Shown here: piece after piece, positions 7,706 to 14,753 of the stretch
Layout of the letters: every line of letters begins with the position of its first letter
How positions within the stretch are numbered: position 1 is the first letter of the stretch
From: Cloacibacterium caeni
Lineage (GTDB): Bacteria; Bacteroidota; Bacteroidia; Flavobacteriales; Weeksellaceae
Length of the DNA stretch: 64,000 nucleotides
Assembly (NCBI RefSeq): GCF_907163125.1
Contig: NZ_OU015319.1
Location: 2,790,001-2,854,000 of the forward strand
Direction: 5' to 3'
Made by a program: the position numbers and the translations under genes
Notes under the pieces: generated by a model
What the model saw: the letters and a program-made list of their open reading frames with translations, nothing else
Databases searched by the model: none
Told to the model about the DNA's origin: nothing

Positions 7706-8860
7706 ATGCTGAAATCTATTCTCGTTAATTCGCCAGAAACGCAAAAAGAATTTTTAGAATTTCCATCTCGTTTGTTTAGAAACGAGAAAAACTACATTCG
7801 CCCTTTAGATAAAGATGTTGAAGAAGTTTTTAAGCCCAACAAAAATAAATTTTTCAGAAATGGAACGTGTGAAAGATTTCTTTTTAAAAATGCAGAGAAT
7901 CAAACGGTAGGGAAAGTTGCGGTTTTTGTCAATCCAAAATATGAACAAAAGTTAAAAACTGGTGGAATTGGTTTTTTTGATTGTATTGATGACCAAGAAA
8001 CAGCGAATTTCATCTTTGATTTCTGTAAAAATTGGTTGATGGAACGCGGAATGGAAGCAATGGATGGACCGATAAATTTCGGGGAGCGAGACAAGTTTTG
8101 GGGTTTGCTCATTGAAGGTTTTCATGAACCGTTGTACGGGATGAATTTTCATGCTCCGTATTATCAGAAATTGTTTGAAAATTATGGTTTTCAGATTTAT
8201 TTTAATCAATTGTGTTACGGAAGAAAAGTCTACGATGAGGTTTCAGAAGTTTTTATGAATGGACATAGAATGAATGCCAAAAATCCAAATTTGAAAGCAG
8301 TTCATTGGAAAAAAAATCAATTGGAAAAATTTGCGCATGATTTTGCAGAAATTTACAACAAAGCTTGGGCGAATCATGGTGAAGGAAAGCAAATAGAAGC
8401 GAAAAAAGTGCTAAAAATGTTTCAAACCATGAAACCTATTTTAGACGAAAATATCTCTTGGTTCATTTACGAAAACGATAAACCCATTGCGATGTGGATT
8501 AACATTCCAGATTTGAATCAATGGTTTAAATACCTGAATGGTAAATTCGGTTGGATTGAAAAATTGAAGTTTTTAATGGTTAAATTTTTTATAAAAAACA
8601 AGAAAATGGTTGGCTTAGTTTTCGGAATTGTTCCAGAATGGCAAAGAAAAGGCATCGATGGATTTATGATTTGGGAAGGCACAAAACATTTCAGAAAGAC
8701 CAGAAATTATACAGATTACGAAATGCAATGGATTGGAGATTTTAATCCAAGGATGATTAAAATTGCCGAAAATTTAGAAACGAAAGTCACGAGAAAACTC
8801 GCGACATATCGTTATATTTTTGACCGAAATCTTTCGTTTGAAAGACATAAAATGCTTTAG
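7706..8860 (+). CDS. GNAT-like acyltransferase family protein
   Basis: A 384-residue cytoplasmic protein of a family widespread in Bacteroidota and usually annotated as hypothetical or GNAT-like. The N-terminal half has PSRLFRNEKNYIRPL and a conserved core MDGPINFGERDKFWGLLIEGF. The C-terminal half contains the acetyltransferase-type core GLVFGIVPEWQRKGIDGFMIWEG, with the pyrophosphate-loop pattern Q/R-x-x-G-x-x-x-x. The substrate is unknown. It stands alone on the plus strand, convergent with metF, and its start lies directly after a terminator. Confidence 0.75.
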   Translation: MLKSILVNSPETQKEFLEFPSRLFRNEKNYIRPLDKDVEEVFKPNKNKFFRNGTCERFLFKNAENQTVGKVAVFVNPKYEQKLKTGGIGFFDCIDDQETANFIFDFCKNWLMERGMEAMDGPINFGERDKFWGLLIEGFHEPLYGMNFHAPYYQKLFENYGFQIYFNQLCYGRKVYDEVSEVFMNGHRMNAKNPNLKAVHWKKNQLEKFAHDFAEIYNKAWANHGEGKQIEAKKVLKMFQTMKPILDENISWFIYENDKPIAMWINIPDLNQWFKYLNGKFGWIEKLKFLMVKFFIKNKKMVGLVFGIVPEWQRKGIDGFMIWEGTKHFRKTRNYTDYEMQWIGDFNPRMIKIAENLETKVTRKLATYRYIFDRNLSFERHKML

Positions 8861-9819
8861 TCTTTAAACACTTCAGAAGCAATTCTTTTTACCACTTCGC
8901 TTTTTCCCATAGAATAATAATGAAGAACTGGAGCGCCGTTTTTCATTAAATCTTTGCTCTGCTGAATACACCAATTGATGCCAATTTCTTTTACTTCTTT
9001 GTTGTCTTTTGCTTTAGCAATGGCAATCACCAACTCGTTAGGCAAATCTACCTTGAAACGATGCGGAATCATGCTCAGTTGAGACTTGGTAGTAATCGGT
9101 TTTAATCCTGGGATAATAGGAACATTAATACCAGAAGTTCTGCATTTTTCTACAAAATCGTGATATTTTTGATTGTCGAAAAACATTTGCGTCACGATAT
9201 AATCTGCACCTGCTTCTACTTTTTTCTTGAGGTGGTAAATGTCCTGTTCTAGACTTGCTGCTTCCATGTGTTTTTCAGGATAACCCGCTACACCGATGTT
9301 AAAATCTGTACAGGCAGAATTTTCTAAACTTTCGTCTAGATAAGTTCCGTGATTCATTTTCACGATTTGTTCTACCAGATCTTTGGCAAAAGCATGTCCG
9401 TTTTTCTCTGGTTTAAAATAAGTTTCTGTTTTCACCGCATCTCCTCTTAAAGCGACTACATTATGAATTCCCAAGAAATCGATGTCTATCAAGAAATTTT
9501 CGGTGTCTTCCTTAGAAAAACCACCACACAAAATATGCGGCACCGCATCTACACCATATTTATTCTGAATTGCAGCACAAATTCCCACGGTTCCTGGTCT
9601 TTTTTTCACTACACGTTTTTCCAGAAGTCCATCTTCGCGCTCTACATATTCATATTCTTCACGATGGTACGTAACATCTATAAATGCAGGATTAAATTCC
9701 ATCAATGGATCAATCGCATCAAAAATCGATTGTATATTTTGACCTTTTAGAGGTGGCAAAATTTCAAAAGAAAAAAGTGTTTTTCCGTTGGCGTTTTGTA
9801 TGTGTTCTGTAACTTTCAT
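8857..9819 (-). CDS. metF: Methylenetetrahydrofolate reductase MetF
   Basis: Reduces 5,10-methylene-THF to 5-methyl-THF with FAD, supplying the methyl group that MetH passes to homocysteine. The TIM-barrel enzyme of 320 residues has FSFEILPPLKG near the N-terminus (the FExxPP motif with the catalytic glutamate), NVVALRGD at the folate/flavin site, FNIGVAGYPEKH, and DYIVTQMFFDN with the conserved glutamine. Length is normal. It is the last gene of the riboswitch-controlled methionine operon; its stop overlaps the end of the convergent GNAT-like gene by a few bases. The 196-base gap before it holds a repeat element. Confidence 0.96.
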   Translation of the reverse strand: MKVTEHIQNANGKTLFSFEILPPLKGQNIQSIFDAIDPLMEFNPAFIDVTYHREEYEYVEREDGLLEKRVVKKRPGTVGICAAIQNKYGVDAVPHILCGGFSKEDTENFLIDIDFLGIHNVVALRGDAVKTETYFKPEKNGHAFAKDLVEQIVKMNHGTYLDESLENSACTDFNIGVAGYPEKHMEAASLEQDIYHLKKKVEAGADYIVTQMFFDNQKYHDFVEKCRTSGINVPIIPGLKPITTKSQLSMIPHRFKVDLPNELVIAIAKAKDNKEVKEIGINWCIQQSKDLMKNGAPVLHYYSMGKSEVVKRIASEVFKD

Positions 9820-9823
9820 TTGT

Positions 9824-9852
9824 CATTCCGAGGAACGAAGCAAGCTGTTCCT
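9824..9852 (+). repeat. Single arm of a GAGGAACGAAGC-type dispersed repeat
   Basis: The string TCATTCCGAGGAACGAAGCA upstream of metF matches a widespread class of bacterial intergenic repeats with the core GAGGAACGAAGC. Usually two arms form a hairpin; only one is present here. The assignment rests on recognition of the core motif. Confidence 0.45.
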
Positions 9853-9880
9853 ATTTTTAAATATTTTAATTTTTTCTATT

Positions 9881-10011
9881 TTGGGCGTGTTCCATAAAAA
9901 TCCAAAACTTAATCCAAGCTATTTTTATGAAACCGCGCTTTCCGTTGCAATCTTTTTTTGCCAAAGCTTTTTCCTAGCAAAAAAAGGATTTCCACTGCAA
10001 TCGCTCACGCG
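9881..10011. repeat. Intergenic repeat element with T-hairpin-A core
   Basis: The element runs from TTGGGCGTGTTCC to CGCTCACGCG. Its core is TTTTTTTGC (9953-9961) facing GCAAAAAAA (9977-9985), framed by CGCTTTCCGTTGCAATC on the left and GGATTTCCACTGCAATCGC on the right. A second locus at 53635-53710 has the same layout with different bases. It fills the gap between metF and the preceding gene of the operon and may also act as a processing or attenuation site. Confidence 0.5.
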
Positions 10012-10015
10012 AAAT

Positions 10016-10339
10016 TTATTTTCTAATTAAATTTTCGTTTACAAGTTTTAAAATTGTTCCATAACCAACCACAACTCTGCCTTCACAAAATTTAAACTCT
10101 AAACCTTCATATAATTTATTTTCAAAAAGTTGTGGAGAAAGCATTGTTATTTCTGCCTCTACAGTTTCTCCAGGAGAAACCCATTCTTTATTTATGAAAA
10201 TTTGTCTTCCAGAAGTTGAATTTTTTTCAAAATCAAAATAAAGTTGAGGTCTATATCCTGATTTAGCAGGAGTTGATCTTCCTCCTTCATCGAAAGAGTT
10301 ATATTTTAAAAATGCTATAAAGTCAAAATCGTTTCTCAT
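10016..10339 (-). CDS. Orphan EF-Tu domain-3-like protein
   Basis: A 107-residue protein whose whole length resembles the third (C-terminal beta-barrel) domain of elongation factor Tu. EGGRSTPAKSGYRPQLYF corresponds to the EF-Tu stretch EGGRHTPF..YRPQFY. WVSPGETVEAEITMLSP corresponds to the MPGDNV..TVELI.P segment, and LEFKFCEGRVVVGYGTI to LRFAIREGGRTVGAG. There is no GTPase domain. It lies 3 bases after metH-C and is probably co-transcribed with it under the SAM riboswitch. In EF-Tu this domain binds tRNA and EF-Ts; what a free copy does is unknown. It could bind a protein partner or serve in immunity. The homology is clear by eye, the function is not. Confidence 0.75.
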   Translation of the reverse strand: MRNDFDFIAFLKYNSFDEGGRSTPAKSGYRPQLYFDFEKNSTSGRQIFINKEWVSPGETVEAEITMLSPQLFENKLYEGLEFKFCEGRVVVGYGTILKLVNENLIRK

Positions 10340-10342
10340 AAA

Positions 10343-13042
10343 TTAATCTACCAAATTTGGAGATAGCCATTTTCTCGCCAATTCTAAATCTATATTTTTT
10401 CTTTCGGCGTAATCTTTCAGTTGGTCTTCTGTAATTTTTCCTACTCCGAAATATTTCGCTTTAGGATTAGCAAAATAATATCCAGAAACAGAAGCTGTAG
10501 GGAACATTGCCAAACTTTCTGTCAATTCTAATCCTATGTTTTTCTTCACTTTCAATACTTCCCAAATCGTGGTTTTTTCTAAATGGTCTGGACAAGCAGG
10601 ATAACCAGGAGCAGGACGAATTCCTACATATTTTTCGGAAATTAAATCTTCATTTTCTAGATGTTCATCACTAGAATAACCCCAAATTTCAGTTCTTACT
10701 TTTTTGTGTAAATATTCTGCAAAAGCTTCTGCCAATCGGTCTGCTAATGCTTTTACCATAATCGCATTGTAATCATCATGCTCTGCTTCATATTTTTGAG
10801 CCAATTCATCGGTTCCAAAACCCGTAGTCACCGCAAAAGCACCGATGTAGTCTTGTTTCCCTGATGTTTTTGGAGCGATAAAATCACTCAAAGCCAAATA
10901 TTCTTTGCCATCAGATTTTTTATGTTGTTGACGAAGCGTTCTGAACGTAAATGTTTCCTCACCATTTTTCAGTTCAATATCGTCTTGCTCATTAGAATTG
11001 GCAGGGAAAATTCCGAAAATTGCTTTTGCAGTTAATAATTTTTCCGCCACGATTTTCTTCAACATTTTTTGAGCATCAGCAAAAAGTTCTTTTGCGTGTT
11101 CTCCTACAATTTCGTCTTCTAAAATCTGAGGATACTTTCCAAATAAATCCCAACTTCTGAAAAACGGACTCCAATCGATGTAAGGATGCAGTTCTTCTAA
11201 ATTTTGATTTTCAATCAATTGAATGCCTAAATTTTTAGGTTCAGAGATGGTCTCGATTTCCCAATTGATTTTGAATTTTTGATTTCTCGCTTCTTCTATC
11301 GAAATATATTCTTTATCAACTTGTCTGTTCAAAAATTTCTTACGGAAATCGGCATAATCAGTTTTCAATTCCGAAACAAATTCTGCATTTCTATTGCTCA
11401 ATAAAGAACTTACCACACCAACTGCTCTGGAAGCGTCATTTACATGAACCACAGCATTTTTATATTTAGGGTCTATTTTTACCGCAGTATGCGCTTTAGA
11501 AGTTGTAGCACCGCCAATCATCAACGGAAAGTTCAGGTTTTGACGCTCCAGTTCATTGGCAATATGTACCATTTCGTCTAAACTTGGCGTAATCAAACCG
11601 CTTAAACCAATAACGTCTACTTTTTCTTCAATCGCTGTTTGAATAATTTTTTCGGCAGGAACCATCACTCCTAAATCTACAATTTCGTAATTGTTACAGC
11701 CCAAAACTACGCTCACAATATTTTTTCCAATGTCGTGAACATCACCTTTTACCGTTGCCATCAATACTTTTCCGTTGGCTTTTTGAGCAGAATCTTTCTC
11801 AGCTTCTATAAATGGTTGAAGATAAGCCACCGCTTTTTTCATCACTCTCGCAGATTTTACCACTTGAGGAAGAAACATTTTTCCGCTTCCGAATAAATCT
11901 CCCACTACAGACATTCCCGTCATTAGATTTCCTTCGATAACATCCAAAGGTTTTGCCGAAATTATTCGGGCTTCTTCTACATCTTCCTCAATAAAACGGT
12001 CAATTCCTTTTACCAAAGAATGGGTAATTCTGTCTTGCAAAGGCTGATTTCGCCATGCTAAATCTTCTACTTTTTCTTTTTTTACGGATTTATGTTTTTC
12101 AGAATAATCCAATAATCTTTCCGTAGCATCATCTCTTCTGTCCAGCATTACATCTTCTACCAGCTCCAACAAATCTTTAGGAATCTCGTCGTAAATTTCT
12201 AGCATTGCAGGGTTTACAATTCCCATATTCATTCCCACTTTGATGGCGTGATAGAGGAAAACCGAGTGCATTGCTTCTCTTACCGTATCATTTCCTCTAA
12301 ACGAAAACGAAACGTTAGAAACACCACCCGAAACCGAAACATATGGCAAGTTTTCACGAACCCATTTTGTTGCTTCAATGAAATCCAATGCGTTTCTGCG
12401 ATGTTCTTCCATTCCAGTTGCCACTGGAAAAATATTGAGGTCGAAAATAATATCTTCCGCAGGAAAACGGACTGTGTCCGTCAACAGTTTATAACTTCTT
12501 TTACAGATTTCTATTCTGCGTTCGTAATTATCGGCTTGTCCATTTTCATCAAAAGCCATTACAACTACTGCGGCACCATATCTTTTGATGGCTTTGGCTT
12601 GACGAATAAATTCTTCTTCACCACCTTTTAAACTGATGGAATTTACTACACATTTCCCTTGAACCACTTGCAAACCAGCTTCTAAAATTTCCCATTTTGA
12701 AGAATCTATCATCATTGGAATTCTGGAAATATCAGGTTCTGAGGCGATTAAATTCAAGAATTTAACCATGCAATATTTTCCGTCTAAAAGTCCATCATCA
12801 AAACAAATGTCTAAAATCTGTGCGCCTCCTTCTAATTGATGACGAGCAATATCTAGAGCTTCAGAAAATTTTTCTTCTTTAATCAATCTGAGAAATTTCT
12901 TAGAACCTGCTACATTGGTTCTTTCTCCAATATTGATAAAATTGGATTCTGGAGTTATAATTAAAGGTTCTAGACCAGATAATTTTAGTTGTCGGTTGTT
13001 GGTTGTTGGTTGTCGGAATTTTTGGATCGGATTAGTTTCCAT
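10343..13042 (-). CDS. metH: Methionine synthase MetH, pterin/B12/activation half
   Basis: The C-terminal three domains of cobalamin-dependent methionine synthase, 899 residues. Order: pterin-binding methyl-THF domain (LSGLEPL at the start, [14 protein letters not shown]), cobalamin-binding domain with the DxHxxG motif in [13 protein letters not shown], and the AdoMet reactivation domain ending with [12 protein letters not shown]. The homocysteine domain is encoded separately by the upstream gene, as in many Flavobacteriia. The first 20 residues are odd. Residues QPTTNNRQ are encoded by an intergenic heptamer repeat, and the ATG overlaps the stop of the four-helix-bundle gene by 11 bases, so initiation is probably coupled to that gene. 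True MetH homology begins at about residue 20 (LKLSGLEPL). Confidence 0.95.
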   Translation of the reverse strand: METNPIQKFRQPTTNNRQLKLSGLEPLIITPESNFINIGERTNVAGSKKFLRLIKEEKFSEALDIARHQLEGGAQILDICFDDGLLDGKYCMVKFLNLIASEPDISRIPMMIDSSKWEILEAGLQVVQGKCVVNSISLKGGEEEFIRQAKAIKRYGAAVVVMAFDENGQADNYERRIEICKRSYKLLTDTVRFPAEDIIFDLNIFPVATGMEEHRRNALDFIEATKWVRENLPYVSVSGGVSNVSFSFRGNDTVREAMHSVFLYHAIKVGMNMGIVNPAMLEIYDEIPKDLLELVEDVMLDRRDDATERLLDYSEKHKSVKKEKVEDLAWRNQPLQDRITHSLVKGIDRFIEEDVEEARIISAKPLDVIEGNLMTGMSVVGDLFGSGKMFLPQVVKSARVMKKAVAYLQPFIEAEKDSAQKANGKVLMATVKGDVHDIGKNIVSVVLGCNNYEIVDLGVMVPAEKIIQTAIEEKVDVIGLSGLITPSLDEMVHIANELERQNLNFPLMIGGATTSKAHTAVKIDPKYKNAVVHVNDASRAVGVVSSLLSNRNAEFVSELKTDYADFRKKFLNRQVDKEYISIEEARNQKFKINWEIETISEPKNLGIQLIENQNLEELHPYIDWSPFFRSWDLFGKYPQILEDEIVGEHAKELFADAQKMLKKIVAEKLLTAKAIFGIFPANSNEQDDIELKNGEETFTFRTLRQQHKKSDGKEYLALSDFIAPKTSGKQDYIGAFAVTTGFGTDELAQKYEAEHDDYNAIMVKALADRLAEAFAEYLHKKVRTEIWGYSSDEHLENEDLISEKYVGIRPAPGYPACPDHLEKTTIWEVLKVKKNIGLELTESLAMFPTASVSGYYFANPKAKYFGVGKITEDQLKDYAERKNIDLELARKWLSPNLVD
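12988..13016. repeat. Heptamer array GTTGTYG x4 (left arm)
   Basis: Four consecutive 7-base units, GTTGTCG, GTTGTTG, GTTGTTG, GTTGTCG, followed by G. The first 22 bases face an inverted partner at 13419-13440 with 19 of 22 matches and a perfect 11-base core (GTTGTCGGTTG / CAACCGACAAC). The four-helix-bundle gene lies between the two arms. This arm is translated as part of the N-terminus of the MetH C-terminal half. Confidence 0.8.
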
Positions 13043-13403
13043 TCTGTAGACTTTTAAAATAGTTAATAAATCCGTTTAATAATTTTTTACAAGCAAGTAT
13101 TTGATTTAAAAAAGTTTCTAAATCTATTTCATTGATATATTTTTGATCAAACGCTAAATAAATTTGAGTTTCTAATTCATAAAGCGAACCTCTTGAAATA
13201 TGCAAAAATTGAATGGTATCTTGTGCTGTTCTTCTTCCTAATCCTTCTGCAATATTAGAAGGAATTGAAATTGAACATCTTCTTATTTGGTTTGTAAGTC
13301 CATAAATTTCTTCTTTTGGAAAATTTTTAGTTTTTTCATAAATCATATTGACCAATTTTCTGGCTTCAATCCAAACTTCTAGTTCTGTGTATTCTTTTTT
13401 CAT
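13032..13403 (-). CDS. Four-helix-bundle protein (S23/IVP family)
   Basis: A 123-residue protein of the four-helix-bundle family first known from 23S rRNA intervening sequences. Diagnostic are [19 protein letters not shown] at the start, [22 protein letters not shown] in the middle and [15 protein letters not shown] further on. I chose ATG 13403 (MKKEYTELE). An upstream extension in the same frame reads through the repeat and the end of metH-N and is not part of the family. The gene sits between the two metH halves, framed by inverted heptamer arrays, and looks like an inserted cassette. Its stop overlaps the start of metH-C. The biological role of free-standing members is not established. 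Confidence 0.9.
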   Translation of the reverse strand: MKKEYTELEVWIEARKLVNMIYEKTKNFPKEEIYGLTNQIRRCSISIPSNIAEGLGRRTAQDTIQFLHISRGSLYELETQIYLAFDQKYINEIDLETFLNQILACKKLLNGFINYFKSLQNGN

Positions 13404-13418
13404 CAATATTTTTTTAAA

Positions 13419-13447
13419 CCGATAACCATCAACCGACAACTGACAAC
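13419..13447. repeat. Heptamer array NNAYAAC x4 (right arm)
   Basis: After one leading C, four 7-base units (CGATAAC, CATCAAC, CGACAAC, TGACAAC) form the inverted partner of the array at 12988-13016. On the minus strand this arm encodes the last residues of the homocysteine methyltransferase (LSVVG) and its stop codon. The same family occurs again at 47016-47043. Confidence 0.8.
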
Positions 13448-14439
13448 TTTCTTGGTTGATAATTTTTAACAATATTTGCGATTGCAGCAATGTGGTCAGG
13501 AGTTGTTCCGCAACAACCACCCACGATATTTACCAATCCTTTTTCTGCATATTCACGGATTTGTTCTGCCATAAATTCTGGAGATTCATCATATTGCCCA
13601 AAAGCATTCGGTAAACCAGCATTTGGATAAGCAGAAATGTAAAATTCAGAATTATTAGAAATGGTTTCTAAATAAGGCGTCAATTGTTTCGCTCCTAGAG
13701 CACAGTTAAATCCTACACTCAATAAGTTAAGATGAGATATTGAAACCAAAAATGCTTCAGCAGTTTGTCCGCTCAAAGTTCTTCCTGAAGCGTCAGTAAT
13801 GGTTCCAGAAACCATAATTGGAATCTGAATTTTTCTTTCTTCCTGAATTTGGTCTATGGCAAAAAGTGCAGCTTTAGCATTTAAAGTGTCAAAAATAGTT
13901 TCTACTAAAAGAATATCAGAACCGCCATCTAAAAGTGCTTCTGCTTGTTGTTTGTAAGCAATTCTTAACTCATCAAAAGTAATGGCTCTATAACCAGGAT
14001 CATTTACATCCGGAGAAAGAGATGCGGTTTTATTAGTAGGGCCAATAGAACCTGCTACAAATCTTGGTTTTTCTGGAGTTATAGCTGTGAATTCATCACA
14101 AACTTTTCTTGCAATTTTTGCAGATTCAAAATTGAGTTCGTACACCAAATCTTCCATATGGTAATCTGCCATTGCAATGGTAGTCGCAGAAAAAGTATTG
14201 GTTTCGATGATGTCTGCACCAGCTTCTAAATATTTTTTGTGTACTTCTTCTATAGCATGAGGCTGAGTAAGAGAAAGTAAATCATTATTTCCCTTCAATG
14301 GAGATTCCCAGTTTTTAAATCTCTCGCCACGATAGTCTTCTTCTGTAAACTGATATCGCTGAAGCATAGTTCCCATAGCTCCGTCTAGAACAAGGATTCT
14401 TTGCTGTAAATTTTGATAAAGTATGTCGCTATTTTGCAT
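13429..14439 (-). CDS. metH: Methionine synthase MetH, homocysteine-binding half
   Basis: The N-terminal homocysteine S-methyltransferase domain of MetH as a separate 336-residue protein. It has [21 protein letters not shown] at the N-terminus, the zinc ligand region GFNCALGA (first cysteine) and [11 protein letters not shown] (second and third cysteines) near the C-terminus. It must act together with the pterin/cobalamin half encoded two genes downstream. The last five residues (LSVVG) and the stop codon come from the heptamer repeat that begins here, in place of the linker that joins the two domains in full-length MetH. It is the first gene after the SAM-I riboswitch. Confidence 0.95.
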   Translation of the reverse strand: MQNSDILYQNLQQRILVLDGAMGTMLQRYQFTEEDYRGERFKNWESPLKGNNDLLSLTQPHAIEEVHKKYLEAGADIIETNTFSATTIAMADYHMEDLVYELNFESAKIARKVCDEFTAITPEKPRFVAGSIGPTNKTASLSPDVNDPGYRAITFDELRIAYKQQAEALLDGGSDILLVETIFDTLNAKAALFAIDQIQEERKIQIPIMVSGTITDASGRTLSGQTAEAFLVSISHLNLLSVGFNCALGAKQLTPYLETISNNSEFYISAYPNAGLPNAFGQYDESPEFMAEQIREYAEKGLVNIVGGCCGTTPDHIAAIANIVKNYQPRKLSVVG

Positions 14440-14500
14440 TTCAATGTGATTAAAAAATGAAATGCTATAAGAAAAGTTGAGGGAATCAACTGTTTTTATG

Positions 14501-14609
14501 TGTTATCTATCCCAAAAATGAGTAGAATGTAGCACCTTTTCTCGTTTTAGAAACGCGATAGGTTGCCAAGGTTTCACAGAGTCTAATCTCTCCACCTTTC
14601 TTGATAACA
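14501..14609 (-). promoter_or_regulatory. SAM-I riboswitch (S box)
   Basis: On the minus strand the leader upstream of metH has the S-box consensus: TATCAAGAAAGGTGGAG, then TGAAACCTTGGCAACC, and later AAAGGTGCTACATTC. The closing helix P1 is a perfect 7-base pairing between 14603-14609 and 14501-14507. High S-adenosylmethionine should switch the downstream methionine operon off. Between the aptamer and the metH start, at 14475-14492, a short hairpin (AGTTGA / TCAACT) followed by T residues may be the terminator part of the expression platform. Confidence 0.93.
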
Positions 14610-14753
14610 TTTCGATTATATGAAAGAACAAATCTTTTGCAAAGCTATATCATTTTTTTCACAATAAGAAATTGTCATTGAAAAAATTAATCTAAATGAA
14701 ATTTCATAGTTTTTATTTTTTTCTAACTTCGCATCATGTTATTTTAAAAAATA

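Noticed and set aside
12248-12631. 127-codon frame opposite metH
   Set aside because: It lies wholly within the conserved pterin domain of metH and encodes no recognisable protein.
13404-13520. Longer N-terminus of the four-helix-bundle gene (from 13520)
   Set aside because: The added residues are read through the end of metH-N and the repeat arm; family homology starts at MKKEYTELE (13403).
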